Below are positions 27,465 to 37,624 of a DNA stretch of 61,978 nt, one piece after another. The notes below the pieces were generated by a model that was not told the DNA's origin, searched no databases, and was given only the letters and a program-made list of their open reading frames with translations. Position 1 is the first letter of the stretch. Each line of letters opens with the position of its first letter. This DNA is from a virus: positions 1-61,978 of IMG/VR virus record IMGVR_UViG_3300037042_000313. One strand, written 5' to 3'. The position numbers and the translations under genes were made by a program.

Positions 27465-29801
27465 TTAGTCCAACTTGATAGGCGCTGCAGTAGTACCACG
27501 CTTAGGTAGCAGTGCGGGTTCCACTCGCCGACCCGCTAGCATCTCATCTCGTATATCTGCTTCCGCTTGGCCCCGAGTCTTACCTGCTGCCATCCGTGCC
27601 TTCACATCTTCCCTACCCGCACGGCTATACAAGTAGTTTTCTACCTTGGTGTCTATATCTTTTTCCACACCTGCAGTTAGCTTGCCGGGGCCAACATCTG
27701 TAGTCTTAGATTTTGCCGTTGCTAGCTCAGCAGCTTCGCGTTGAAGTTCCTGATCTGACCTTCGTTGGTCCACAGGTAACGCATTATTTATCCGCACCAA
27801 GTCTTCGTACGTAACCCGTGCCAGCTTTTCTGCCAACTTCTCTGTTTTACCAGCACCAGCACCACCACTACTGACTGGCCTAAACGCTTTAGAAGCCGAA
27901 GAAGCCCCAGTAACTTCCCCTGCAGCCGTAGCACGAGCTTCTTTAGCCGCCGCCAACTTAGCTGCTTCTGCTGCCTTGACAGATTCCCGAGCACCTTTAA
28001 GGTCACCCATGCGCTCTTTGCGCTTGGCATCTTCCATGAGGAATCGTGCTTCTTGCAGTGCTTCAGTTCTCCGGTCGGTTTCAGCCGTAGCACCTTGGTA
28101 AGACTTAGCCGCAGCACCGATACCTCTACCCGCAGCCTCAGCGAAGTTTGACCCTTGTAGCAGTTCAGGAACCGCCGCGAGCATTGCAAGACCTTTAGCT
28201 TGCTTATCCCGCTCCGCGAGTTTTCCTTCTCTAGCTGTTAGCTTTTTCTGCATGTCAGCATAGGGGTCAGAACCAGCCATCTCTTGCGACTCGGCCAACT
28301 CCGCTTTAATTGCAGCCCGACGCTGCTCGGGGGTAAATGCCTCTGGAGCTTGTATTGCTTTCTGCCGTTGCAGCGCAGCTAGTGCTTCTTGTCCAAACAA
28401 GTTGTACAACTCTGCGTTACCCGGAGACTCAAGCCTCGGCATGTAGTCTTCATCTTCTGCGCCACCACCACCAGCGAAAGCAACGATGCCACCGTTAGCC
28501 ATGCTTTCTTGCGTCGGCATGATGTTGTTCACCATATCTGGAGATGCGGTAGCTGAGATACTCGCGCTTGGAATACCCCCCTCACCCTCACCGCCACGAC
28601 TCTGCAGTTCCTCGGCAATGATCCGAATTCGCTCGGGGTCACCGGTCTGCTGCGCAATGGTCAAGGCTTGTTGAAGCTGCTCAGTGCTGAGGCTAGAGAC
28701 AATAGACGCTACATTCTCGTCGCCGGTAACACCACCGCCAGCATAGGCCAACCCACCGCGAGCAAACAGTTGGCTTGCCCCAGCAGCGGCAGTACCCAGA
28801 GCAGCGGCCTGTTGCCCAAAGCCGGGGCCAGCCTTGTACATGGAAGTGGTAGACGACGAGCCAGTCGGCGTCCTATTAAGCAAGTCAGCTTTGCGCATGA
28901 TTTGCTCCCAGTCGAAGTTTTTCTGGTCTGACCAGTTCTGGTATGCGAGATCACGAGCCCTTTGATCCTGTGCTTGCTTCTGCGCACCGTAGGTATTACG
29001 CAGCTTGTTGATGTCCATGCCTTGCTGGAACTGCAACTGCCCAATGTTGCTAAGTGCATTAGCGCCTTGAAGCCCTGCTTGGGAACCAAACTGCCGTGAT
29101 TGTTCTCGTGCTTGATCTGCCGACAGGCCATACTGCGCACGGGATTGGGCTTCTTGCACCTTACGCGCTTGGTCTTGCTGGAATTGATTCGCTGCTTGCT
29201 CGTAAGCGGTCTGATAACCCTTGGCTCGGATATCGCCGAGGTTCTGCATCAAACCCTGTTCGCGCATCCCCTGACCAATAGCCGTACGACTACCGCCAAA
29301 AGCGCCGCGCCCTACTGCTTGTGCTTGATCCTGTATCTGAGCCAGTTGAGCATCGCGTGTAGCAGACCGAAGCTGTGGGTTAAGCGCGGCCTCCATATAC
29401 GGAGACATGTATTGCTGGGCCGCATTAGGGTTCCAGCTTTCCCCTACCTGCTGATATTGGTTCTGAAAGTCGGCGGGGTTGTAGTTCCCCGACTGCATTG
29501 CCATGCGTTCGGCTTCAGCAAACTGGGGTGCAGTGGCCATATCCGCAGCACCCTGATACGCTTGCTCTTGCATCGGGTCGTATTGAGCGAGGCGATCCCC
29601 ACCATAGGCTTCATACCCTTGGTTGGTAAGCTCCATGCCCTTGGCAAGAGTTTCCTTAGCAGCTTCACGCGCCCACGGAGCAACATCTTGGATTACGGTC
29701 TGCGTGGTATTAGCAGGAGTCTTGCCCCCACCACCACCACCTACAGGATAGACCCGCCGACCATCAGCCGAATAGCCGTTAAATTTACTGTGGCTCAACA
29801 T
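27465..29801 (-). CDS. Internal virion protein, Gln/Ala-rich, 778 aa
   Basis: The ATG follows AAGGAG. The N-terminal half is rich in Gln, Ala and Tyr with long helices (RDAQLAQIQDQAQAVGRGAF, GQGMREQGLMQNLGDIRAKG). The middle has Gly-rich turns of the type ARGGLAYAGGG and ANGGIVAFAGGGG. The C-terminal half is a charged coiled coil (residues about 480-720). Composition and position between the giant protein and the 30-kb genes suggest an ejection protein comparable in role to P22 gp16/gp20, without clear similarity. Confidence 0.7.
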   Translation of the reverse strand: MLSHSKFNGYSADGRRVYPVGGGGGGKTPANTTQTVIQDVAPWAREAAKETLAKGMELTNQGYEAYGGDRLAQYDPMQEQAYQGAADMATAPQFAEAERMAMQSGNYNPADFQNQYQQVGESWNPNAAQQYMSPYMEAALNPQLRSATRDAQLAQIQDQAQAVGRGAFGGSRTAIGQGMREQGLMQNLGDIRAKGYQTAYEQAANQFQQDQARKVQEAQSRAQYGLSADQAREQSRQFGSQAGLQGANALSNIGQLQFQQGMDINKLRNTYGAQKQAQDQRARDLAYQNWSDQKNFDWEQIMRKADLLNRTPTGSSSTTSMYKAGPGFGQQAAALGTAAAGASQLFARGGLAYAGGGVTGDENVASIVSSLSTEQLQQALTIAQQTGDPERIRIIAEELQSRGGEGEGGIPSASISATASPDMVNNIMPTQESMANGGIVAFAGGGGAEDEDYMPRLESPGNAELYNLFGQEALAALQRQKAIQAPEAFTPEQRRAAIKAELAESQEMAGSDPYADMQKKLTAREGKLAERDKQAKGLAMLAAVPELLQGSNFAEAAGRGIGAAAKSYQGATAETDRRTEALQEARFLMEDAKRKERMGDLKGARESVKAAEAAKLAAAKEARATAAGEVTGASSASKAFRPVSSGGAGAGKTEKLAEKLARVTYEDLVRINNALPVDQRRSDQELQREAAELATAKSKTTDVGPGKLTAGVEKDIDTKVENYLYSRAGREDVKARMAAGKTRGQAEADIRDEMLAGRRVEPALLPKRGTTAAPIKLD

Positions 29802-30240
29802 CTAAGTGCTCCTTGCGGTATTCATCAAACCGTTCATGGAAAATAACTTTCCATACTTCCGGTAAAACTTCTCTAGCTTTTTCGGGGCCAACGCACATAT
29901 GCACGGCGTAGGCGATTATGTTCCCCGCAGCGTAGCGAAGTCCATGTGAAATCTCAATTCCGTGTGGGTCTTTATCTGCCTCGAACTTGTTTGCTGTCTC
30001 ATAAGAAGAAACAACAACAAGCCACATAGGGAAGATAGCATCCTGAATGGAGCGGTAGAACGGATTGGCTGGCAGATACACCAGCGCCGTAAGAAACGCC
30101 CTATTGATCTCTATTCCAGATACAGGCTTGTCTTTATCTACTAGATCATCCCAAGTATGCGACAAGTCTACAAAGGCACGAAACATATTGAGGGCATGGT
30201 GATTGCCCCCAAACCACTCTAGCTTGCCTTCGTCAGTCAT
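29785..30240 (-). CDS. Hypothetical protein, 151 aa
   Basis: Overlaps both neighbours. It is helical, with FRAFVDLSHTWDDLVDKDKP and several His/Trp residues (EWFGGNHHALNMF, ISHGLRYAAG). It could be a small metal-binding or capsid-internal protein; no family recognised. The location within ejection-protein genes suggests a virion role. Confidence 0.7.
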   Translation of the reverse strand: MTDEGKLEWFGGNHHALNMFRAFVDLSHTWDDLVDKDKPVSGIEINRAFLTALVYLPANPFYRSIQDAIFPMWLVVVSSYETANKFEADKDPHGIEISHGLRYAAGNIIAYAVHMCVGPEKAREVLPEVWKVIFHERFDEYRKEHLDVEPQ

Positions 30241-31589
30241 GCTGGGAGATGTTTTTCGGCGCGGCTGTTGTGGGCCACTTTGTTCTTGCCGATGCTTTTC
30301 TTACGCGCTTTCTGGATACGATCCATCATTGCGTAGAGTCGGCGAGCACCAGCTTCAGTAGAGCCGTTACCCAGTTCAGACACGATACGTGCAGGGATAA
30401 CAAACTCGCCATCAGCCAGCCGAGCAGGTTGCTTCTTACCAATTACAGCAGGGATAGAGTCCGAGACACCATCGCCGGGGCCACGAAGCAGTCGGCCACC
30501 GTCCGAGTAGCTACCCAGATTAGCCGAGGAGGAATTCAAACCACCGTGCATGACACCACCTTTAGCTGCAACCTTGGTAAACCCACGGTTGTTAAAGTAG
30601 TTCATTTCCCGCCCACGACGTACGTTTTCTTCGTAGTCTGGTGAGCTAAACACACCCTCGTCCGTACCCTTGTTATACGAGTACTTAGGTAGGTACGTGT
30701 CTTCAGGCTCCTCTTTTAGCTTCTTCTCTCCGGGCATCATCGACATCAATGTGCCACCGGTAATGAAAGGATGCTCTTTAGCAAACCCCATCAGGTTCTC
30801 ACCAGAGAGCCCCCTACCCATCGACGCAAAACGCTCAGACGGCCCCATCGCATTAAACTTAGCGGTGTTAGCAGCTTGTTGCGCGGCTTTAGCGGCTTCG
30901 GGGGATAGAGCGGGCGCGGCTGATGGCAATGAAGCTACTTGAGACACGCCGGTATCCGCACCCATTGATGCAAAGTTGTTAAACGGGGTTGGGCCAAAGC
31001 TAGCTGCGCCACGTGCGGCGTTGTCGCCAAGAGCAGTGCCTGATGCCTTGGCAAAGTTTATACCTGAGCCTTCCATTCCTGCCATAGGCGGCACGTTACC
31101 CGGAGATACAGGGAGTGGAGCAGCGACAGGAGGAACAACAGTAGGTGGTGGAGTAACCGCAGCGAGTTCAGCCCCACCAGCAGCAGGGGCACCAGCACCA
31201 ATACCACCAGCAGCCGGAGCAGCGGTACCAGCCCCAGCAGCACCCAAACTAGCACCGAGACTAGCGCCACCGTAAGCGCCAAGACCAGCCAGCAAGCCCT
31301 TTTTCACGCTACCCTTAGCAAGTGCAGTAGCACCGCCGACAAGCCCCGCAGCCATGAATGGCCCGACACCGGGGATGAAAGACAAACCAATACCTGCAAT
31401 CGTAGGCAGGAGTTGCGACAACCAACCAGCTTCGGGCAGCCCAGTGTGCGGGTTAATGCTGAGGGAGCCCCCGTGGTCTTTAGCGATCTTCTGCAAAGCG
31501 TGAACTTCGCCCTTGGTCATGTGGACGAGTTCAGTATCCGGGCCTCGACCATGTTTGGCGAGGTCGCTGGCAATATCTTTAAGGCTCAT
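30237..31589 (-). CDS. Internal virion protein, Ala/Gly-rich, 450 aa
   Basis: Start chosen at MSLKDIASDLAKHGRG (ATG 31589, GAGGC upstream); the frame continues to 31646 without a site. Residues 50-110 (LLPTIAGIGLSFIPGVGPFM, then AAGLVGGATALAKGSVKKG) are hydrophobic and could insert in a membrane. An Ala/Pro linker follows. The C-terminus has GDGVSDSIPAVI and LADGEFVIPARIVSELGNGS, a signature shared by many phage internal proteins. Likely ejected with the DNA. Confidence 0.7.
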   Translation of the reverse strand: MSLKDIASDLAKHGRGPDTELVHMTKGEVHALQKIAKDHGGSLSINPHTGLPEAGWLSQLLPTIAGIGLSFIPGVGPFMAAGLVGGATALAKGSVKKGLLAGLGAYGGASLGASLGAAGAGTAAPAAGGIGAGAPAAGGAELAAVTPPPTVVPPVAAPLPVSPGNVPPMAGMEGSGINFAKASGTALGDNAARGAASFGPTPFNNFASMGADTGVSQVASLPSAAPALSPEAAKAAQQAANTAKFNAMGPSERFASMGRGLSGENLMGFAKEHPFITGGTLMSMMPGEKKLKEEPEDTYLPKYSYNKGTDEGVFSSPDYEENVRRGREMNYFNNRGFTKVAAKGGVMHGGLNSSSANLGSYSDGGRLLRGPGDGVSDSIPAVIGKKQPARLADGEFVIPARIVSELGNGSTEAGARRLYAMMDRIQKARKKSIGKNKVAHNSRAEKHLPA

Positions 31590-31646
31590 ATGTGCCTCGC
31601 AAAAAGGGGGTAGGGGGATCGTATCACACGGAGGTTCAACAGGCAA

Positions 31647-33029
31647 TTACTGGGTGGTCAGGTCGTAGAAGGACATAGAGCCTATCCCGCCACCAGAACC
31701 AGCGCCACCAGTTGTAACAACCCTTGCAGCAAAAGTGTAAACGTCACTGACCCCGGCTATAGACGCGCCAAGTTGTAAATCCCAGTTGTATACGCCAGAA
31801 ATAGAAAGAGGAGTCGGGCCAGATTTGCCAGTGGTAAACGAACTATAGGAAAGGGATCCGCCCGTCATCGCCGTCGATGTAATGTCGTATTCAACATTTG
31901 CGTTTGCGGGTACTGCTGCCCACGATGGGCCAGTAAGTGTCGCATTTTTGAACAACGCAATCTCATAGTTGTCTGCTGTTGTCGGCAAGAAACTAAAAGA
32001 CGAAGGAAGTACCACCGCCCCTAGTGCCGTGGACTTCAGGCGTATTGAGACCACTGGGTAAAAAGCGGTCGTAATAGTTGAAGTGCTGGTTGCGTTTACC
32101 CGTCTTGCAACGTGATCTATGGAGATTACCCCATACCCACCCTCAGAAATAACCGTGGAGCAGATTTGTTTAAGCGTTGCGGCCACCGCCGAGGTAGAGG
32201 TAATCTCATACCGAACAGGCAAAATAGCCGTCGTCATGTAGGTGGTGGTAATCTCGTTAGCGTTGGTGAATGTATGGCAGACGATGTACGCACCGTTGAT
32301 AATGAAGCCACAACGCACCGAACCTACGCCCAACCACTCAAAGTCCATCCACAAAATCTGAGCTTTGGTAGAGTCAAGGGTTAAGCCTGATGCCCCCGTA
32401 CCGTCCAACTTGTCGCCGTTCCACGCAGACTGCGCCACTGTTCTAGCGTCGCTGACTGACCCCGTAACCGAGGAGCGCAAAACAAAGGAGTTCGTCCCGT
32501 CAATGCGTTGGAAGAACGCTCCGTTGGCCGCATTAAAGTACCCGACCCGTTGAGTTAGGTTCAGGCTTGCGCTTCCATCCATGCAGAATGTAGCAAGCAT
32601 AAGCAGCCCTTTTCCGGGCTGATATGGAAAACTGCGGTATGTCTGCCTGATTACAGAACCGGCTCCACCGGCAGTTACAGTCAAATCTACGACGGACTGG
32701 TTGACTTGATACGTTGTAGTTCCCGTACCTGTCAATGCCGTATCGTACTGCGTATCTGCCGTGTACCTGTTCTGGCTATCAAACAACGTATACGGTTGGC
32801 TAACTCGGATTCTTCCAAAGGCATCTACATTGGTGCCACCAATAGATACGGGTACGGTGTCAATGGTTGCCACAAGCTGCCCCAAAAGATTATCAAGTCG
32901 GTTGAAATACAAGCGCAGGATGTTATTGAGTTGGTCCTGATACCGTGGCTCGTAGACGACAGGCGCGGTCGGTAGTTGCGGAGCTACAACACGATTCAGT
33001 TCAAAGTCAGACGTGACAATTAGCGCCAT
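31647..33029 (-). CDS. Structural protein, 460 aa
   Basis: Beta-rich, Thr/Ser/Val-rich sequence typical of tail or fibre proteins. An N-terminal region (PRYQDQLNNILRLYFNRLDN) may anchor it to the tail. The middle contains repeated beta-strand segments and a domain with VRCGFIINGAYIVCHTF. It sits next to the gp10-like stabilisation protein, so a tail or tail-fibre component is likely. Confidence 0.65.
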   Translation of the reverse strand: MALIVTSDFELNRVVAPQLPTAPVVYEPRYQDQLNNILRLYFNRLDNLLGQLVATIDTVPVSIGGTNVDAFGRIRVSQPYTLFDSQNRYTADTQYDTALTGTGTTTYQVNQSVVDLTVTAGGAGSVIRQTYRSFPYQPGKGLLMLATFCMDGSASLNLTQRVGYFNAANGAFFQRIDGTNSFVLRSSVTGSVSDARTVAQSAWNGDKLDGTGASGLTLDSTKAQILWMDFEWLGVGSVRCGFIINGAYIVCHTFTNANEITTTYMTTAILPVRYEITSTSAVAATLKQICSTVISEGGYGVISIDHVARRVNATSTSTITTAFYPVVSIRLKSTALGAVVLPSSFSFLPTTADNYEIALFKNATLTGPSWAAVPANANVEYDITSTAMTGGSLSYSSFTTGKSGPTPLSISGVYNWDLQLGASIAGVSDVYTFAARVVTTGGAGSGGGIGSMSFYDLTTQ

Positions 33030-33031
33030 TT

Positions 33032-35284
33032 TTAGCTTCTCCGACCATCAGGGCGAATATCAATGCGGGATACGCCAAGCTGCCACTGTACGCCGAGCCC
33101 GTCTGAACTCACCTTAAACGCCATCTGCCGCCCTCGAATACGTACGTACACCTGCTCCGTAAACTGCTGAACGGTATAGGTACGCTGCGTAAGATAGTTC
33201 TGAGCGCTGGTCACTAGAGGTGCATCAGACGTTCCATAGTTAGCACCGGGGAATGTGCGCGGACGTATAGTGAAGTCTGCCGATGGGTTGTTGACGAACG
33301 AGCCATCGAAGGTCAAGTCAGGGATCACGCGCCAAACGAACCCATAGTTGTGCCCATCACCGATGTCAAAGTCAGAGGATTGCACATACGCCACGATTGG
33401 GTTTGGTGGGTTGGCCGTAGAGTCGTCTACTCCTGTCTCTTGATACACAAGCTGCGCATTGGTCGTGCCGCCCGCAGTGCCATAGATCATGGACATAGGA
33501 ACATTACGCAACGAGCTATCTAGCCAAGCAGTGCGCCCCTGATTCTCCCCTTCAAAGTTAGCCCAATCCCCGTAGTACCAAACTTGCTCTAGGTAGTTAT
33601 AGATGACGTAGCGGTCGATGACCGTAGAGTTTGATGAACAGTAGCTCCACCAGATTTCGTTGTAGCCCTCATTAGTGCCAGCGTTAAACTGATACGCTTG
33701 AGATAGATTGATGTCGGTGAACACATATTCCCGCAACGTACATGGCAAAGTTTGCACTCGACCGGAGTACACAAAGAACTTATCCATGCCCATCCAATAA
33801 GTCATGTTATTGGCGGTAGCTGCAACATTAGGGCCATTGATAGAAATGTTGTCTTCAAGAATCTGGAAGCCCCACACATACGGTGGGCCAAGGTACTGCA
33901 TTGAGTACAAAGCAGAGTCGGTGAAAACCAGTACTTCTTGGCGAGTCTGGATCGCCGTGACAATAGTTGAGCCGTGACTAAGACGATAATCACCCGCTTG
34001 GTTAGTATCTAGGGGCGTCCACGTGTAAAAACTTTCCTGATTCGACCAGCGAATCTGCATTGGATCGAGCGCAACGGTGGCGTACAGACCTGTTGGGTCG
34101 TTGGTGCCAAAAGCAACTACGAAACGTGATGCATCGGAGACAAGTACAAAGTTGACTTGCGAAGGGCAAGTGGAATCTACCACTGCTCCAGCAACAGTTG
34201 TCCCTGCTTCAATCTCTACTCCACGGTCAAAAATGGTGGGGTTAGCGTTGTTGTCCCAGTAATACAGCGGGTTACCACGTGGGCAGAAGATGAGATTCTC
34301 ACCAAAGTTGGACTGGCTCCACAAACGCATTTGCAAGCCTGTACCAATACCAGAAGGAGCGGCAAGACCCCAACCCGTAAAGGAAGTAGCTAGCTGAACA
34401 ATAGCGCCGGTAAGGTGCGCTGCGGCGGTGGTACCACTAGCGGCTCGAACGCAGCCAGTCAGGGTATTTACTGATACACCAGAGTATGTAATGAGTTCCG
34501 AGTCAATCAGAACCATACCGGAAGTGCCAAATCCCGCAGCACTAGTAAGCACAATGGAAGTTACCGAGTTGTTGATGCCACCATTGAGTGTTGTCGCCGC
34601 AACGCCCGTAACAGTTCCGCCCCAAGCACCTGCGCCCCAACCGACACCAATGGTGTAGATTTCGTTACCTGAAGTGATCTGGTAGTTAAAAGTTGCGGTA
34701 GCCGCAGAAGTGCCGGAGCTTGTAGCGGCTGTAGCTACAGTAATGTAGTAGCTGTTGGAGTCAATGTAGGTGATCTGGTATTCACCATCCATCGTAGCTG
34801 CTGAGATACCGTTAACTGCACCGGATGTTGCCGAGATCGTTACGAAGTCGCCTGTCTGAGCGCCGTGTGCGGGGTCATTAACCCGTACCTGTGTAGAGGA
34901 GGTTGTAGTCGTGAACGCATTGGCTACTGTCGTGCGCGTCAAGCGAATAGGTGTGACATCGTAAAAAGCACCGCCAGAGCCGTTCTGTACGTAGTATTTG
35001 AGGTTAGTGCCGACTGCGAGCAAGTTGTAGCCCGCTAATGTGACCCAGTTCCAGAGTGCTCGCGCTATGCCCCACAGGGTTCCCGTAGTTGGAACAGATA
35101 TCTTGGTCACCGTACCCGCAATCTCAGTAGACAAGCCACCGCCGTCACTGATCCAACCACCGATTTTCTCTGCCTGACCTGAGCGAAACCGAATCTTGTT
35201 GCACTCGTACCAACCACCTTCATTAGCGTAGGAGGTACTTTCGCGGTTTACGCCGGGGGCAAACTTCAGTTTCTGTAAGGGCAT
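33032..35284 (-). CDS. P22 gp10-like DNA-stabilisation/tail hub protein, 750 aa
   Basis: The N-terminus (FAPGVNRESTSYANEGGWYE, then CNKIRFRSGQAEKIGGW) is characteristic of the gp10-like proteins of podoviruses, which plug the portal and join it to the tail. The central part is a beta-propeller-like array (NPLYYWD, IRWSNQESFYTW, EVLVFTDSALYSMQYLG, KFFVYSGRVQTLPC). A Thr-rich insert around residues 115-290 makes it longer than P22 gp10. It follows the lysis genes in the operon. Confidence 0.82.
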   Translation of the reverse strand: MPLQKLKFAPGVNRESTSYANEGGWYECNKIRFRSGQAEKIGGWISDGGGLSTEIAGTVTKISVPTTGTLWGIARALWNWVTLAGYNLLAVGTNLKYYVQNGSGGAFYDVTPIRLTRTTVANAFTTTTSSTQVRVNDPAHGAQTGDFVTISATSGAVNGISAATMDGEYQITYIDSNSYYITVATAATSSGTSAATATFNYQITSGNEIYTIGVGWGAGAWGGTVTGVAATTLNGGINNSVTSIVLTSAAGFGTSGMVLIDSELITYSGVSVNTLTGCVRAASGTTAAAHLTGAIVQLATSFTGWGLAAPSGIGTGLQMRLWSQSNFGENLIFCPRGNPLYYWDNNANPTIFDRGVEIEAGTTVAGAVVDSTCPSQVNFVLVSDASRFVVAFGTNDPTGLYATVALDPMQIRWSNQESFYTWTPLDTNQAGDYRLSHGSTIVTAIQTRQEVLVFTDSALYSMQYLGPPYVWGFQILEDNISINGPNVAATANNMTYWMGMDKFFVYSGRVQTLPCTLREYVFTDINLSQAYQFNAGTNEGYNEIWWSYCSSNSTVIDRYVIYNYLEQVWYYGDWANFEGENQGRTAWLDSSLRNVPMSMIYGTAGGTTNAQLVYQETGVDDSTANPPNPIVAYVQSSDFDIGDGHNYGFVWRVIPDLTFDGSFVNNPSADFTIRPRTFPGANYGTSDAPLVTSAQNYLTQRTYTVQQFTEQVYVRIRGRQMAFKVSSDGLGVQWQLGVSRIDIRPDGRRS

Positions 35285-35291
35285 AATGGCC

Positions 35292-35804
35292 TCATTTGCA
35301 CATTGTCTGTGCGGTACTTTCTACTTCTTTGACTCGGCGTTCCCACCCTCGTCCGAAGGTTTCCCACGTGCCGAGGCGATGCAAGAAGGCGAGACGCTGC
35401 TCGCAGTAGCGAGAGACCAGCAATTTGGGGTGAAGGGTTTCTACGGCAGCAAATGTCTTTGGGCCAAGCGATCCGTCAGGTTCGACACCAACAGCAGTCT
35501 GGAGCCAGCGGGATGCACGGCCAGCGCCACTATTCACAGCAGCATCGAACACGCAGTAGTCAACACCCGTCGGGAGATTATCGCCCTTGATCTTGTCCCA
35601 GTACAGCTTTTTGTATAGGGGCGTAACCAGTTGGGGCGTCAGGCGCTGCATCTCTGAGTCTGGGACAGGCGTGCCAAGGAACTCTTCCCACACCTTTTTC
35701 GTCACGCCTAGATTGGTTATGCCGCCCGGATCGGAGGGGTGGTTGACATAGCCGCCTTCATGCTTCAGGAGGTTGGCTAGGCAGGACTCGAAGTTGGCTT
35801 TCAT
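35292..35804 (-). CDS. GH108 endolysin, 170 aa
   Basis: LKHEGGYVNHPSDPGGITNLG (residues 13-33) is the glycoside hydrolase 108 signature, with catalytic Glu16. The C-terminal part (VGVEPDGSLGPKTFAAVETL) is the family's peptidoglycan-binding region. It has no signal peptide and needs a holin to reach the cell wall. The next two upstream genes encode membrane proteins, giving a compact lysis cassette with overlapping ATGA starts. Confidence 0.95.
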   Translation of the reverse strand: MKANFESCLANLLKHEGGYVNHPSDPGGITNLGVTKKVWEEFLGTPVPDSEMQRLTPQLVTPLYKKLYWDKIKGDNLPTGVDYCVFDAAVNSGAGRASRWLQTAVGVEPDGSLGPKTFAAVETLHPKLLVSRYCEQRLAFLHRLGTWETFGRGWERRVKEVESTAQTMCK

Positions 35805-36028
35805 TTCTTGTCCTCGTTGTCCTTGTTCTCTTTACCCATCTTGATACCGGCAATGGTGCCAACAAAGGCTCCGACAATGGTATTGAACGAGGGCTGAAGC
35901 ATTTTGAACAACTCGTTGTTGTCCACATGGGTATCAAAAAGACCAACCAAAGACGCCGCACAAGTTGCAACCAAGACAAGGGCTAAGGACAAGCAGCAGA
36001 TAACGGTGATGTAGTCAGCGATCTTCAT
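35801..36028 (-). CDS. Membrane protein, possible holin/antiholin, 75 aa
   Basis: A hydrophobic N-terminal helix (ITVICCLSLALVLVATCAASLVGLF) is followed by a second hydrophobic segment (FNTIVGAFVGTIAGIKMG) and a charged tail KENKDNEDKK. Two transmembrane helices and a charged C-terminus fit class II holins or antiholins. It lies between the three-helix holin and the endolysin. Confidence 0.7.
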   Translation of the reverse strand: MKIADYITVICCLSLALVLVATCAASLVGLFDTHVDNNELFKMLQPSFNTIVGAFVGTIAGIKMGKENKDNEDKK

Positions 36029-36510
36029 TTCCTAGCTGCCTCTGCCTTTTCCTTGCTGCCAATGCTTGAGCCAAACCAGAAATTGAGCATGGTGGCGATC
36101 ACCGTACCGAGGATGAACCCGAGGATGGTGTCGGCGAACCGGACATTTGTATCTGGAATTACGCCAAAAGTAATAAAGCCGATGTAGACCGCCGCACAGA
36201 CTGACCAGAAGGCTGTCAGGTACATGGTGAACCGCTTGGAGAAGACATCAGACTGATTGAGCGCAGCAACCTGCATGGCCCGAGCATCGGCAGTGTTCGC
36301 GTACTGCATCTTCAACTTATCAACATCAATCTGCGCCAGCTTGAGCGCCGCATCTGGGTCTTCCACTACTGCCTTCGTCACGGCTTCAATCGTGTCGGCA
36401 ACACCAAACTGCTTGGCGATAGCAGAGACAGCAATGCTCCCAAGCGGGCCAGCAACTGCTGTTGCTAGTGCAGGAGCGGCTTTAGCGAGGAACTGAAGGA
36501 GGTCGTTCAT
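36025..36510 (-). CDS. Three-TM (GTA-type) holin, 161 aa
   Basis: The N-terminal amphipathic helix (FLAKAAPALATAVAGPLGS) and helical VDKLKMQYANTADARAMQ are followed by three hydrophobic helices (MYLTAFWSVCAAVYIGFITF; ADTILGFILGTVIATMLNFWFG). A basic/acidic tail GSKEKAEAARK ends it. This fits the holin family associated with gene transfer agent release. It forms lesions that let the endolysin out. Confidence 0.85.
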   Translation of the reverse strand: MNDLLQFLAKAAPALATAVAGPLGSIAVSAIAKQFGVADTIEAVTKAVVEDPDAALKLAQIDVDKLKMQYANTADARAMQVAALNQSDVFSKRFTMYLTAFWSVCAAVYIGFITFGVIPDTNVRFADTILGFILGTVIATMLNFWFGSSIGSKEKAEAARK

Positions 36511-37613
36511 TAGGCCGTCCTACGCCACATATACACCGTGATGTACGGCTGGTAGTTGAGGTTGGTTCCAGCAACACCTGTGCTGGTGTTGGTCGTGCTG
36601 GCGGTAGGGGTGACCGAGTTATTACCGGTTGTGATTGTGTGACTATGTGAGCCAGCACCCAAGGTATTGGTGCTGTTGGTAGTAGGCCCGGAGATGTGAT
36701 CCAGCATATCTCCTGAAGGAGCAACATACGCTGTACCGTATGTTGCCGCAAGTGCCTCAACTCTAATACCGCTTGGGTGTTCGTGGTCTGCAGCGGTAGA
36801 TGTGGTTCCAGAGTGCGTGTGGGTAGTACTAGCAAGCGTCGTTGTGGCTGTGTGCGTGTGTGAGACAGTTACTGAATCCGCAGAGCCGCCTGTCTCTTGC
36901 GCCGTATCAAATAGCGGATTAGTTGCGTCAAAGCCGACTGGTACGCGCCCAGCGCCAAACGCAGCCCATGTACCGAAACCAAGCAATGTGCCGGGGTTAG
37001 TGGCGTTCGTTGCGTTGGTGTAGATCGAGCCAATCGGGAGCAACGTGTTGAGTGCCAGAGCAGCAATAGCCTGAACAAAGGCTGTCGTGGCTACTTGCGT
37101 TGTGTTAGTAGCGGTGGCGGCAGTTGGGGCAGTTGGGATGCCCGTCATAGTCGGCGCATCGAGCGTTGGCGTAGCTATCGTTGGCGAGATCAGGTGTGTG
37201 TTCTGCGAGTAGAAGTTAGTGGCATCACTCCACACGGTCATCGTCTTGCCAGCAGGGATAACTACGCCTGTACCCGCAGCAGTGGTTCCGTTTACAGCAG
37301 TAGCGTTGTAGATCGTTGCCGCATAGATCGTCGAGTTCCAGATCGTGTACTCTTTTGACGCGGGTGGGGCATAGACTGCAAACGCTGCTACGGTTGTGGT
37401 AGTCAGCTTTATAACGGCGTTGCGCGACTGATCGGCAGACCCGTAAAGCGCAGTGAGTGCTTGGTTCGCTGACGTTACCGAAACTACGATATACCCGGAC
37501 ACTGCCCCCTCAATAAGCGTACCTAGATTGGTGTTGGTAGTGGTGCCCCATGCTCCGGCTTGCGTGCCGTTACTGATGAGTTCAAGACGAAGGTTGGGTG
37601 AAAACGTACTCAT
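36510..37613 (-). CDS. Tail fibre with His-rich metal-binding collar tip, 367 aa
   Basis: N-terminal LRLELISNGTQAGAWGTTTN is the usual start of phage fibres of this type. The C-terminal third has LPIGSIY, ETGGSADSVTVSHTH, THTHSG, DHEHPSG and GAGSHSHTI, alternating His motifs like the metal-binding tip of T4 gp12 and phage tail-collar domains. It ends with NYQPYITVYMWRRTA. It probably mediates host receptor contact. A TAATG junction links it to the holin gene. Confidence 0.88.
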   Translation of the reverse strand: MSTFSPNLRLELISNGTQAGAWGTTTNTNLGTLIEGAVSGYIVVSVTSANQALTALYGSADQSRNAVIKLTTTTVAAFAVYAPPASKEYTIWNSTIYAATIYNATAVNGTTAAGTGVVIPAGKTMTVWSDATNFYSQNTHLISPTIATPTLDAPTMTGIPTAPTAATATNTTQVATTAFVQAIAALALNTLLPIGSIYTNATNATNPGTLLGFGTWAAFGAGRVPVGFDATNPLFDTAQETGGSADSVTVSHTHTATTTLASTTHTHSGTTSTAADHEHPSGIRVEALAATYGTAYVAPSGDMLDHISGPTTNSTNTLGAGSHSHTITTGNNSVTPTASTTNTSTGVAGTNLNYQPYITVYMWRRTA

Positions 37614-37624
37614 TGGGTTCCTTA